36,983 bases of DNA from Phycisphaerae bacterium (GCA_012719955.1 JAAXZI010000185.1:1-36983), one strand, 5' to 3'; counted from the first letter of the stretch, positions 8,070 through 16,857 are shown. The notes: generated by a model from the sequence alone, not told the origin. Translations and numbers: made by a program.

Positions 8070-9494
8070 TTAAGGTCTCCCCTTGAGGTCGTCGATCCGT
8101 TTCCGAACGTCCCGGTAGTTGTAGTCCCATTGTATGAGTTGCCCGTAGGTTTTCAAGGCTTCCGGCATCTGGTTGTCGGCCTCGTAGCATCGCCCCAGCC
8201 AATAGTGCAGCTCCTTGCCGGTAGCGTCGTCGGGGGTCTCGTAGCCGGCGATCGCTTCCTTGAAGGTGTCAATGGCCGGGGAGTACAGGGCTTTCTTGTA
8301 GAAACACCGGCCGATATATAAGCTGCACTGGAAGCGGTATTTAGGATCGTTACGGGCTTCCTGGAGAACGGGGATAGCCTCATCGTACTGTCCGGCCCTG
8401 AACAGGAGTTCGCCGTACCGATAGCGCAGCCGCATGTCGGTGGGATAATGGCGGATCCGGCTCTTGAAGACGTCGAGTTCGAACTTGACCTGCTCCCTGA
8501 GATGCTGCTCGATAGCGGCCCGGTCCCCCTTGCTCTCCAGCTCGCGCTGCTTGCGGCGAAGCTGACGAATACGAATGTCCTCGGCCCGCTGGCGATAGGA
8601 GTACTCGTTGGTCTCCTTATACGCCTTGACCAGAATGCCGATGGCCTCGCGCTCCTCGCGTTCATCTTCCCGGCGGCACATCAGCTCGGCCAGATCGATG
8701 ACCGCCTTGCGATCAGTGGGGTTGGCTTCATAGGTCGCACGCGCATGAGCGATGAGCTCGTCGAGCCGCTCGTCGCCCTGGACCAGCCGGTCGCGGTCGT
8801 GCAGCTCCTTCTGGACCTCCGTGTCCTTGATCGAATCCCGGAACGAGTCCGCGGAGGAGTAGCGTCCCTTGAGGATGGTCAACTTGCCGGCCAGGTCGCG
8901 CAGCTCAGTGCCAATGGTCATGTCCTGGGGTTTAAGGTTCCTGAGCTTGGAGAGGGCGTCCAAACCTCGCTCATAGGCCGCAATGGCGAATGCGACGTCC
9001 GAATCGGCATTGGCATCACCAAGCTGTTCATACACTTCGCGAAGCAGTTGAAACCGGGCCGGGTTGGTTTTTTCCTCGCGCATTGCGGCCTCGTTGAGCA
9101 TCTCGCCGATCCACATGGCCGTCGCGTCGAAGCGGGCCTTGGCCGCGTTGCGGAACACCACCTCCATGTAATGCGGATTGCGCACCTCTTTGCAGAGCAG
9201 CCCCTCGGCCAGCAGCATGGCCGTCTTGGGGTCACGGGCGGATTTGAGCTTCATGGAGTCGGTAAAGCCGACCTTCTTGGGCCCCCGGAACAGGGCCGCC
9301 GCGTAGCAGGGTTTGTGGCCCTCATCCACGGCGTCCGGCCAGAAGCCGAGGCCCTGCAGGTAACACTCAATGGCATAATCGTAGTTCTTTTTACTGGCCA
9401 TGTCCTGGCCACGGCTGAACCACTCACGAGCCTTGCGGATGTCTTCATCAGAGAAAGTGGGGCGAGTTGACTGGTCTTCAGATTTCCTTGTCAT
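8070..9494 (-). CDS. Cytoplasmic TPR-repeat protein
   Basis: A 474-residue protein with no signal peptide or membrane segment. TPR-like units occur at about 15-60 (REWFSRGQDMASKKNYDYAI) and again at about 340-460, where LRYRYGELLFRAGQYDEAIP, CFYKKALYSPAIDTFKEAI and LHYWLGRCYEADNQMPEALK are clear repeats. The middle, about 200-330, is charged and helical, with runs of Arg/Glu (REDEREEREA, IRQLRRKQRELESKGDR). I do not recognise a named family. Its position 35 bases before rpsT on the same strand suggests co-transcription, but no functional link to the ribosome can be shown. It probably acts as a scaffold. Confidence 0.8.
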   Translation of the reverse strand: MTRKSEDQSTRPTFSDEDIRKAREWFSRGQDMASKKNYDYAIECYLQGLGFWPDAVDEGHKPCYAAALFRGPKKVGFTDSMKLKSARDPKTAMLLAEGLLCKEVRNPHYMEVVFRNAAKARFDATAMWIGEMLNEAAMREEKTNPARFQLLREVYEQLGDANADSDVAFAIAAYERGLDALSKLRNLKPQDMTIGTELRDLAGKLTILKGRYSSADSFRDSIKDTEVQKELHDRDRLVQGDERLDELIAHARATYEANPTDRKAVIDLAELMCRREDEREEREAIGILVKAYKETNEYSYRQRAEDIRIRQLRRKQRELESKGDRAAIEQHLREQVKFELDVFKSRIRHYPTDMRLRYRYGELLFRAGQYDEAIPVLQEARNDPKYRFQCSLYIGRCFYKKALYSPAIDTFKEAIAGYETPDDATGKELHYWLGRCYEADNQMPEALKTYGQLIQWDYNYRDVRKRIDDLKGRP

Positions 9495-9670
9495 GCTGAT
9501 CTACTGCCGGTTGCGTGGTTGCGGTTAGATTTCCACTTTTTCATCCTAATCGTAGCCGGTAGAGGGGTCAATGCCAACACGTTCCACCCCGGGAACTATA
9601 GGGTAAATCCGGCGACAGTGTGCAGCCATGGTGCCAACCGCGTCAGCCCTGCTACAATTTGAGGATGTTC

Positions 9671-10189
9671 ATGAACGCACTGCCCGAGAAGATCGTGATT
9701 TATCCGGACCCCCGTCTGCGCAAGAAATGTGCGCCGATAAAGCCCGACGAGTTCGACGATTCGCTGGCGGCCCTGGCTGAGCGAATGCTTGAGTTGATGA
9801 AGGCCAACCGCGGCGTCGGACTGGCCGGTCCGCAAGTGGGCGTTTGTCGGCGGATATTCGTCTGCAACCCGACGGGTGAGCCGGGGGACGACCGCGTTTA
9901 CATTAACCCCGTGCTTAGCGACCTGCGCGGTTCGGTCGAAGAGGAAGAGGGCTGCCTGTCCATTCCGGAAGTCCACGTCATGGTCCGCCGGGCCAAACGC
10001 TGCCGGATAAAGGCCCAGGATATCCACGGGAAAACCATCGAAGCGGAAGGCGAGGATCTGCTGGCCCGCATCTGGCAACATGAAACGGACCACCTCGACG
10101 GACAGATGATCATCGACCGGATGAACGCGTCAGAGAGAATCGCCAATAAGCGTCAACTCGCCCAACTGGAAGCTCAGTATCGGCGGTAA
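9671..10189 (+). CDS. def: Peptide deformylase
   Basis: Peptide deformylase removes the N-formyl group from new proteins at the ribosome exit. It is a metal hydrolase of about 170-190 residues; here it has 172. All three motifs are present: GVGLAGPQVG (motif 1, with Gly for the second Ala), EEGCLSIPE with the metal-binding Cys, and QHETDHLDG with the two His ligands and the catalytic Glu. The chosen start, ATG 9671, has AGG at 9662-9664 at 6 bases. The ATG at 9665 overlaps this site and a GTG at 9620 would add a non-conserved tail. No fmt or priA neighbour is present, and the gene is convergent with dus. Confidence 0.93.
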   Translation: MNALPEKIVIYPDPRLRKKCAPIKPDEFDDSLAALAERMLELMKANRGVGLAGPQVGVCRRIFVCNPTGEPGDDRVYINPVLSDLRGSVEEEEGCLSIPEVHVMVRRAKRCRIKAQDIHGKTIEAEGEDLLARIWQHETDHLDGQMIIDRMNASERIANKRQLAQLEAQYRR

Positions 10190-10496
10190 TGCGGTTTCCG
10201 TTGTAAGCTTGGGCAGGTTCCTGCCGGGTTGTTGGTCGTCCCGCTACTGAACGTTTCCATCTTCGCGCCCCAGCCTCTGAAGAGGTTGGACACCCAACCC
10301 AAGCGGGGCAGCCAACGCCAAAGATTTATATGGAATCCATTTAAGACCCTCGCGTCCGCCCGATGGCCTGTCCGCTCTGCCGGAAACCAGGGACAGCAAA
10401 GTCAAAGCTACAGGCTGAACGCTTCTGCGACGCCTCCCCAGGATGGCGGGGGCCGGATCCTGACCTGCAGCTTGGCGTCCCCCAGGTCAGCCGTTG
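10190..10496. other. Non-coding gap between convergent def and dus
   Basis: This 307-base gap holds no supported gene. Two small hairpins are visible: GGCAG/CTGCC at 10212-10225 and GTTGG/CCAAC near 10286-10299. Neither has a T-tract. I see no promoter or RNA gene. Confidence 0.5.
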
Positions 10497-11660
10497 TTAC
10501 TGGCAGGCGTCGGCGTCCACGCTCGCACCGGCCGCGATCAGGTCGCCGGGACCGGTCTTCCGCACACCCGGTGGCCAGGCTTTGGTCGGGGCATACCACG
10601 TATCCAAGACGCGCAGCCAGTCAGCCTCATTCCGGACCCGGATGAAAGCGTCACGAACCTCGCGGCCGTAGGGGTGCAGTTCGCTGTATTTAATGCCGAA
10701 TTTGCGCATCAGCCGGCTGGCCAGACGCGCGCCGTGCACCTCGACCGACCATTCGAAATGACGACGGATAACGGCCCCCTGCTCGGGAACGTCGGGCGGC
10801 GGCGGCAGAGCCGGGAAGCCAACCTCTCGCCCGCCTTGCGGCGCGTTTGAATCCCTCGCTTGGGCTTTGGGCTCAGCAGCCGCCTCGGCCCGCGCTTCGG
10901 ACTGATGAAGCTGGTTGAACAGTGCAATGCAATCACGGAAGATCCATGGGTTGCCGATGCAGCCACGGGCAATCGTTACCCCGTCCACCCCCGTCTCGGC
11001 CATCATGCGGAGGCAGTCTTCGGCCGTAAAGAGATCGCCACTGCCGAGTACGACACGGTCGCCGGCGTAACGCTTGACCCGGGCCAGGAACGGCCAGTGG
11101 CTCTTGCCCACATAGCGCTGCTGAACAGTCCGGCCGTGAACGGTCACGCCGGCAATGCCGATCTCGAAGGCTCCATCCAGAATGGTCCAGAAGTTGCGCT
11201 CGCTCTCGGGGGAATCATCCATCCCCCGGCGCATCTTGACCGTTACCGGCCGTCGCCCCCCCACCGCGTCGTAGACGGCGCGAACAATGTCCAGGGCAAT
11301 CTCCGGCTGCGAGAGCAGAAACCCGCCCCGGCAGCGGCCCAGGACTTTGCGAACCGGGCAGCCGAAATTGATGTCGATCACGTCGTAGCCCGCCTCAACC
11401 ATAAGGTCGGCGGCCCGGGCAAACTCCTCGGCCCGGGCGCCCATGAGCTGGCCGCCCACGGGATGATCGTCGGGGGTCACGCGGGTGATGAGCCGCTGTT
11501 TCTTGCCCCGGGTGAGCAGGGTCTGGTCGAGAACGACCTCGTTGAGGGTGTAAACGGCCCCATGCAGACGGGCAATCCGGCGCATAGGCAGGTCGCTGTA
11601 ACCGCTGAGGGCGGCCTGCACAAAGGGAACGCCGATCCGGACGGGTCCGATGCTGAGCAT
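10497..11660 (-). CDS. dus: tRNA-dihydrouridine synthase, with low-complexity insert
   Basis: Dus enzymes use FMN and NADPH to reduce uridines in tRNA. From ATG 11660 the protein has 387 residues. The FMN barrel spans about 5-250, with the catalytic Cys101 in DINFGCPVRKV, VTVKMRRGMDDS, VTVHGRTVQQRY and IARGCIGNPWIF; the helical tRNA-binding domain is about 297-355. Between them, about residues 254-294, is an Ala/Pro/Glu-rich insert. Its segment AEPKAQARDSN is encoded by a 23-bp sequence that matches 21 of 23 bases of an intergenic palindrome arm at 21179-21201. An in-frame start at 11741 would add 27 basic residues that are not family-like. The Dus subfamily is not resolved. Confidence 0.9.
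   Translation of the reverse strand: MLSIGPVRIGVPFVQAALSGYSDLPMRRIARLHGAVYTLNEVVLDQTLLTRGKKQRLITRVTPDDHPVGGQLMGARAEEFARAADLMVEAGYDVIDINFGCPVRKVLGRCRGGFLLSQPEIALDIVRAVYDAVGGRRPVTVKMRRGMDDSPESERNFWTILDGAFEIGIAGVTVHGRTVQQRYVGKSHWPFLARVKRYAGDRVVLGSGDLFTAEDCLRMMAETGVDGVTIARGCIGNPWIFRDCIALFNQLHQSEARAEAAAEPKAQARDSNAPQGGREVGFPALPPPPDVPEQGAVIRRHFEWSVEVHGARLASRLMRKFGIKYSELHPYGREVRDAFIRVRNEADWLRVLDTWYAPTKAWPPGVRKTGPGDLIAAGASVDADACQ
10853..10875. repeat. Palindrome arm of the 21-kb element inside dus
   Basis: Twenty-one of 23 bases match the arm at 21179-21201 (and the inverted arm 21132-21154). It lies in frame within the dus interdomain linker. Confidence 0.6.
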
Positions 11661-11756
11661 GCCGGTATGGTATGAGGGCAGGGATGCCGGCGACAAGGCG
11701 GGTCTGGATCGCCATTTGCGAATCGTTCCCCCCCCCCGCAACGGCCGTTGCAGTTC

Positions 11757-11785
11757 TTGGCATTTTCATATGCCACCCCTAAACT
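11757..11785 (+). promoter_or_regulatory. Candidate sigma70-type promoter for the hybrid kinase
   Basis: TTGGCA at 11757-11762 and TAAACT at 11780-11785 are separated by exactly 17 bases, about 100 bases before the chosen start. The -10 box is only a 4/6 match. Confidence 0.35.
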
Positions 11786-11883
11786 CAGTCTGGAACATAA
11801 TAACTTATTTCTTCCCCAGACACTCAACATATCGAGAGTCTGAGTTCGGCTGGGGTCTGTCGCAAAACAAGGGCAATACTGCG

Positions 11884-14103
11884 ATGGCCGACAACTGGCC
11901 GAACAAGATTAAGGCTTATGCGCTGGCTGTGGTGCTGGTGGGCCTGGGTGTCGCGCTTCGCCTGGTGCTGCCGCCTCTCCAGGATCGGCAGACTCCTTAT
12001 CTGACCATCTATCCGGCCATTATTCTTGCCGCCATTCTGTTTGGAAAAGGACCGGCCCTGGTGGCCGCTTCGCTGGGCTACCTTGTCGTCGAGTCTTTCT
12101 TTCTTGAGTCGGGCGGCCGGTCTCACTCGGTGGCCAACGTCCTGCTTAGTTTTTCCGTGATTGCGGGCAGCGCGCTGTTTCTGGGATACCTGGGCGACCG
12201 CTTCCGGGAAATCCGCGCCCGGATAACCGCCGAAGCCGACGTGGCGCGTGCGGCGGAACAACGCCTGCGCGCGTTGCTGGACGCCAGCCTGTCGGGAATT
12301 GCGGTCACCGAGAACGACCGTTTGGTAGACGCGAACGACCAGTTGGGCTGCATGCTGGGCTACACGCGCGACGAGCTCATCGGCATGGAAGCCTGGCAGT
12401 TAGTTCCGGCCGAGGACCTTCCACGAGTCATCGAAAACATTCACAAGGGCCACGAGATGGTCTGCAAGGACGGCTCGCACATCCACGTCGAAGCCCACGG
12501 CAAGACTATTGAACTGCAGGGCCGGCGGGTCCGCTTCACCAGCCTCCATGACATCACCGAGCGCAAGCGGGTGGAAAAGGCCCTGCGCGAGAGCGAACAG
12601 CGTTTCCGCATCATGGGTGAAACGGTGCCCTACGGCGTGTGGTGGTGCAACGAGCACGGCGGGACCGAGTACGTCAGCCAGTCTTTCCTCGATCTGCTCC
12701 AGATGACCATGGACGAGATGCGTGAGTTCGGCTGGACCAAACGCATGCCCTCCGACCAGGTGGAGCTCCACCTGCGCAGATGGCTTCATTGCGTTCAGAC
12801 CGGTGAAGACTGGGATAACGAATACCAGGTTCTCGGACCGGACGGGAGGTATCACACCATCCTTACCCGCGGCAAGCCGGTTCGCAACAGCGAGGGAAAG
12901 ATCATCGGCTGGGTGGGCATTAACCTTGATATCGATCGGCGCAAACGAGCCGAAGAGCAGCTTGCCGCCGCCAAGCAGGCCGCCGAATCAGCCAGCAAGG
13001 CCAAGGATCATTTCCTGGCCGTGCTCAGTCACGAGTTGCGCACGCCGCTGACACCGGTGCTGGGCACAGTCTCACTACTGCAGAACGAACCGCACCTGGA
13101 CGCCGAGATACTTGAGAATCTGGAGATGATCCGGCGCAACGTGGAACTCGAGGCGCGTCTCATCGACGACCTGCTCGACCTCACCCGCATCGCCCGCGGC
13201 AAAGTCGAACTCAGCAAGCGCCGCGTCGAGCTTGGCCGGGTGATCGGCCAGACCGTGGAAGTGTGCCGGCCCGAGCTCGAGGCCCAACGCCTGGATTTCA
13301 GCGTGGACATCGGGCCGGAGGCGCCTTATTGGATCGAAGCGGACCCGGCCCGGATACAGCAGGTATTCTGGAATCTGCTCAAGAACGCGATCAAGTTCAC
13401 GCCGCCAGGCGGCTGCGTGGGCATCCGCTGTCGTCGTGAGAATGGGCACGTCCTCGTCGAAGTCAACGACAGCGGCGAAGGCATCGAGCCCGAAGCCCTG
13501 ACCCGCATCTTCAACGCCTTCGAACAGGGCGAACCTTCCATCACCCGCCGATTCGGCGGACTGGGCCTGGGTCTGGCAATCAGCAAGGCCCTGATGGATC
13601 TGCACGGCGGGACCATCGAGGCCCACAGCGAGGGAAAAGGCAAAGGCGCAACCTTCCGTCTGCGCCTGCCGCTGGTTCAACCCGCCGCTCAACCCATCTC
13701 TCCCACCAGCCCGGCGGACACCGGTCCTGTTGCCGCCTCCGCCCCTCAAACCTTCAAGGTCCTGTTGGTCGAAGATCACCACGATACCGCCAAAATCATC
13801 TGCCGGCTGCTGGAACGCAAAGGCCACCTGGTCCACACTGCCGTGGATGTGGCCACCGCGCTGGAGCTCGTCGGCCAGCATTCCTTCGACTTGATGATCA
13901 GCGATCTGGGCCTGCCCGACCGCAGCGGTCTGGACCTCATGCGCACCTTGAGAGCCGACGGCCATCAATTTCCTGCCATCGCCCTGAGCGGCTACGGCCA
14001 GGAGGAGGACATCAACAACAGCCGCGAGGCCGGCTTCAATGTCCACGTCGTCAAGCCGGATTTCGAACAACTGTTCAGGGCCATCAACGCCGTACTTCAA
14101 TAA
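11884..14103 (+). CDS. Hybrid sensor histidine kinase with membrane domain, two PAS domains and a receiver
   Basis: A 739-residue membrane sensor kinase. Order: a DUF4118-like membrane region of three to four helices (about 10-105; PYLTIYPAIILAAILFGKGP is typical), a PAS domain (about 125-235), a second PAS/PAC domain (about 240-360), HisKA with the phospho-acceptor His383 in SHELRTPL, a HATPase domain with NLLKNAIKFT, NDSGEGIE and GGLGLGLAIS, a Pro/Ala linker, then a C-terminal receiver with Asp674 in ISDLGLPD, Ser in ALSGYG and Lys in VVKPDF. The receiver probably takes the phosphate from His383. Start ATG 11884 has AAGGG 10 bases upstream; earlier in-frame starts lie in the dus promoter region. 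No output regulator adjoins it, so the target is unknown. Confidence 0.9.
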   Translation: MADNWPNKIKAYALAVVLVGLGVALRLVLPPLQDRQTPYLTIYPAIILAAILFGKGPALVAASLGYLVVESFFLESGGRSHSVANVLLSFSVIAGSALFLGYLGDRFREIRARITAEADVARAAEQRLRALLDASLSGIAVTENDRLVDANDQLGCMLGYTRDELIGMEAWQLVPAEDLPRVIENIHKGHEMVCKDGSHIHVEAHGKTIELQGRRVRFTSLHDITERKRVEKALRESEQRFRIMGETVPYGVWWCNEHGGTEYVSQSFLDLLQMTMDEMREFGWTKRMPSDQVELHLRRWLHCVQTGEDWDNEYQVLGPDGRYHTILTRGKPVRNSEGKIIGWVGINLDIDRRKRAEEQLAAAKQAAESASKAKDHFLAVLSHELRTPLTPVLGTVSLLQNEPHLDAEILENLEMIRRNVELEARLIDDLLDLTRIARGKVELSKRRVELGRVIGQTVEVCRPELEAQRLDFSVDIGPEAPYWIEADPARIQQVFWNLLKNAIKFTPPGGCVGIRCRRENGHVLVEVNDSGEGIEPEALTRIFNAFEQGEPSITRRFGGLGLGLAISKALMDLHGGTIEAHSEGKGKGATFRLRLPLVQPAAQPISPTSPADTGPVAASAPQTFKVLLVEDHHDTAKIICRLLERKGHLVHTAVDVATALELVGQHSFDLMISDLGLPDRSGLDLMRTLRADGHQFPAIALSGYGQEEDINNSREAGFNVHVVKPDFEQLFRAINAVLQ

Positions 14104-14158
14104 ACGACCGTGGGCGAGCCTGGGCCACGCCTGGAGGCACGCCGTCACCCCAGATGCA

Positions 14159-14218
14159 CTACGGCTCTTGAGCCATGCCGAACGCCGAAGTCGTCCGGGC
14201 ACAGCTCAAGAGCCGTAG
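14159..14218. terminator. 15-bp perfect inverted repeat between convergent genes
   Basis: CTACGGCTCTTGAGC at 14159-14173 and its exact complement at 14204-14218 flank a 30-base loop. It is placed between the stop of the hybrid kinase and the stop of the reductase-like gene, so it could terminate both strands. There is no T-tract, so it may instead be a dispersed palindromic element. Confidence 0.55.
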
Positions 14219-14241
14219 CACACAAGGCTTATTCCGCCGCG

Positions 14242-14940
14242 TTATCCCAGCGAGGCCAGGCTCTTTTCCAGCGATGCCAACCCCACGCGCTCAATCGTGG
14301 CGCCGAGACGCTCCTTGGTTGCGCCGTTCGCGATGTACCAGTCGATCACCGCGTTCGCCATCCGCAGCAGCATCTCGTCATCCTTCGCCAACACCGGCAG
14401 GCGGTCGGCCCACCGTGGGTGTTTGCCGACCCGGCCGCCGACAAACACCGCCAGTCCGTCCTTGGTACCCATGACGCCCAGATCGTTCTCCTGCGGCTTC
14501 GCGCAACTGTTCGGACAACCCGTGATGCTGACTTTGAATTTGTGAGGAAGCCCCTCGCGCGATCCGATGCTCTCGCTCAACTTCCTGGCCAGCACCTGCG
14601 GATCGATCAAGCCGCATCGGCAGTGGCCGCCCGGACAAGCCACGATCCCCCGAACGCGGTTGCCGCCCGGCGCTAACCGCAGACCGGCCGCTGCCAGATC
14701 CCGCCGAAGCGCTTCCAGATCGCGTCCATGAACATCCGGAATCTCCATCCCCTGACGGGTGGTCAGGTGAACGCGGCCCCGCCCATATTTCTCGGCGATG
14801 GCCGCCAGCGCCGCCAGGTGGGCCGACGTCAGGTGTCCACCCACCACCTGCACGCGAATGGTATACAATTCCCGGTCCTTCTGCGGAATGATGCCGGAGG
14901 CCTTCAGCGCCTTCACGTCCATGACGATGTCTGCTGCCAT
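14242..14940 (-). CDS. Small siroheme/[4Fe-4S] sulfite or nitrite reductase-like protein
   Basis: A 232-residue protein resembling the small, single-unit members of the sulfite/nitrite reductase family, which bind siroheme next to a [4Fe-4S] cluster. An N-terminal ferredoxin-like half domain (about 20-95) contains VHLTTRQGMEIP, with the Thr-Arg-Gln siroheme region. The cluster ligands are expected in ACPGGHCRCG (Cys102, Cys107, Cys109) and TGCPNSCAKP (Cys142, Cys146). The first pair is unusual: relatives usually have C-x5-C, here C-x4-C-x-C. The start is ATG 14940 with AGGAG 7 bases upstream; a TTG just before it is less likely. No flavin or ferredoxin partner lies nearby, so the electron donor and substrate (sulfite, nitrite or other) are open. 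Confidence 0.8.
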   Translation of the reverse strand: MAADIVMDVKALKASGIIPQKDRELYTIRVQVVGGHLTSAHLAALAAIAEKYGRGRVHLTTRQGMEIPDVHGRDLEALRRDLAAAGLRLAPGGNRVRGIVACPGGHCRCGLIDPQVLARKLSESIGSREGLPHKFKVSITGCPNSCAKPQENDLGVMGTKDGLAVFVGGRVGKHPRWADRLPVLAKDDEMLLRMANAVIDWYIANGATKERLGATIERVGLASLEKSLASLG

Positions 14941-15115
14941 CAATCAACTCCTTGCGCCCGCCTGGCTCGAAAAAACACCTCGAACGCTCCGGGCGGTTAT
15001 TTCTTACAGCGGGGCAACTGGCCGATTCGCCAGTGCCGCTTCCGATGAACCCGTTTCGCGCCACCATGGCACGAGCGACCGGTCACGCAACCATCGGCCG
15101 GGAACCCGTCCGCCC

Positions 15116-15190
15116 GCTACAAAGAGAACGGCCGGTACGGAGCCCGGCCGCTACAAAGAGCGAACGGCCAGCGTGGAGAACGGCCGGTAC
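15116..15190. repeat. Interleaved short direct repeats
   Basis: An 11-bp word (15116, 15150) and a 15-bp word (15124, 15176) each appear twice in exact form within 75 bases. Confidence 0.6.
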
Positions 15191-15480
15191 AGTCTCACGG
15201 GCCAAATAGTCTCCCAAGCCGGCAGGGAGTGCGAGCCGTTACAGGCGGCGCGAAACTCGCCCTCCTGGAAACGGCCCTAGTGTTAGCCGCTTCACGTCTC
15301 TCAGGCAAGCCGCTCCCAAGATGCGCCTCTCGCGAAAAACTGAGAATGGAAAAACTGTGAGCCTGCCAGCGTCCTCGCCCTCCCGCGGCCAATCCTGTAC
15401 CTCCCGGCAGCTCGATCCCGATGGTCCCACGTATCCAATATGAAGCACCGACTTCTTTGAGATCTTTTTGGGATTTTTAC

Positions 15481-15509
15481 TTGGACCTCGGCCGTAATAA
15501 GTGTATCAT
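15481..15509 (+). promoter_or_regulatory. Candidate sigma70-type promoter for the KamA-family gene
   Basis: TTGGAC at 15481-15486 and TATCAT at 15504-15509 are spaced by exactly 17 bases, in a locally AT-rich stretch, about 130 bases before the start codon. Confidence 0.5.
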
Positions 15510-15636
15510 AAGATGCGGGAAGCAACGGGCATGGACGGCCCGACGAATCGTTCCAGCACGGTCGGGCCATAATCCGCATTGATTTTCTCTCTCGGTGGCG
15601 TGTGCGCTCGTCACCGGCATACTGGAGACCGACCGT

Positions 15637-16857
15637 ATGAATCAGTTAAACGCACCCCCATCGCCCACGAACAAGATCCACTACGTTTCAGATATTCACA
15701 AGCTGGCCCGCCTCTCGCCAGAGGAACGAACCCGGCTTGAGCAGGTCGCGAAGCGTTATGCGTTCCGAGCTAACGATTATTACCTCTCGCTGATCAACTG
15801 GGACGACCCCAACGACCCCATCCGCCGGCTGATTGTTCCCCGCATGGACGAACTGGAGGACTGGGGCTCGCTTGACGCCAGCAACGAGGCCGCCAACACT
15901 GTGCTCCCCGGCGTCCAGCACAAATATGCCCGCACCGTGCTGCTGTTGTGCAGCGAAGTCTGCGGCGGCTATTGCCGCTACTGCTTCCGCAAACGCCTGT
16001 TTATTCACGAAAATCGCGAGGCCACCTCCAACGTCTCCGAAGGCATCCGCTACATCGCCCAACACCCGGAGGTGACCAATGTCCTGCTCACCGGCGGCGA
16101 TCCGTTGTTGTTGTCCACCGATCGACTCGCCAAAATACTCGCGGCCCTGCGGGCCATTCCGCACGTCCGCATTATCCGCATCGGCTCCAAGATGCCGGCC
16201 TTCAATCCCTGGCGCATTCTGAATGATTCCGCCCTGCTGGAGATTCTGAGCCGCTATTCCGAGCCGCGCCGCCGCATCTACCTGATGGCTCATTTTGATC
16301 ATGTTCGCGAGCTTACCGATCCGGCCGTGGAAGCCATCGACGCCTGCATCCGGGCCGGCGTGATCTGCGTGAACCAGTGCCCCATCATCCGCGGCGTGAA
16401 TGACGATCCGGTGGTGCTGGGCGATCTGTTCCGGCAGCTCTCCTTCATCGGTTGCCCGCCGTACTATTGCTTCCAGGGCCGCCCCACCGCGGGGAACCGA
16501 CCCTACTGCGTGCCCATCGTCCGCGGCTGGGAAATCTTCCAGAAAGCCCTTCGCCGCGGGTCCGGCCTGGCCCGTCGTCCGCGCTTTATCATGTCTCACG
16601 CCACCGGCAAAATCGAAATCGCCGGCGTGGACCATCGATACATCTACCTGCGCTATCAATGCGCCAAGGACCCCAACGAGCAAGGCAGCCTCAAGATCTT
16701 CAAACGCGACGACAAGGCCTGCTGGCTCGACGACCTGACCCCGGTCAGCGATCTGGGGCTCGACGATTCCCGCGTCTATCCGGCCCTGCTCTCAACTCCG
16801 TCGGAGGGCGCGCCGGGAACATCACTCGAACCTACTGAAGATTTGTCCGACAGATAA
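15637..16857 (+). CDS. KamA-family radical SAM enzyme (lysine 2,3-aminomutase-like)
   Basis: A 406-residue radical SAM protein of the lysine 2,3-aminomutase/EpmB family, which uses a [4Fe-4S] cluster, SAM and PLP to shift an amino group from C2 to C3. The cluster motif is CGGYCRYC (Cys109, Cys113, Cys116). TGGDPLLL, FQGRPTAGNRPY and MSHATGKIEIAG follow in family order; the Lys of ATGK may be the PLP lysine, although classical enzymes have a PGGGGK motif there. Start ATG 15637 has GGAG 9 bases upstream. No efp, poxA or lysine-fermentation gene is near, so whether it acts on free lysine (for example for beta-lysine as osmolyte) or on a protein is unknown. It is a stand-alone transcription unit with its own candidate promoter. 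Confidence 0.85.
   Translation: MNQLNAPPSPTNKIHYVSDIHKLARLSPEERTRLEQVAKRYAFRANDYYLSLINWDDPNDPIRRLIVPRMDELEDWGSLDASNEAANTVLPGVQHKYARTVLLLCSEVCGGYCRYCFRKRLFIHENREATSNVSEGIRYIAQHPEVTNVLLTGGDPLLLSTDRLAKILAALRAIPHVRIIRIGSKMPAFNPWRILNDSALLEILSRYSEPRRRIYLMAHFDHVRELTDPAVEAIDACIRAGVICVNQCPIIRGVNDDPVVLGDLFRQLSFIGCPPYYCFQGRPTAGNRPYCVPIVRGWEIFQKALRRGSGLARRPRFIMSHATGKIEIAGVDHRYIYLRYQCAKDPNEQGSLKIFKRDDKACWLDDLTPVSDLGLDDSRVYPALLSTPSEGAPGTSLEPTEDLSDR

Larger units (their letters stand above)
14944..15594. other. 650-base gap with short direct repeats, no gene seen
   Basis: No convincing coding frame. GCTACAAAGAG occurs at 15116-15126 and 15150-15160, and GAGAACGGCCGGTAC occurs at 15124-15138 and 15176-15190, as interleaved direct repeats. 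The right end carries a good candidate promoter for the next gene. Confidence 0.5.

Noticed and set aside
11650-11883. Longer N-terminus of the hybrid kinase
   Set aside because: The added 78 residues overlap the dus start and promoter region, include the poly-C tract and lack family character. ATG 11884 has a ribosome binding site directly before the membrane domain.
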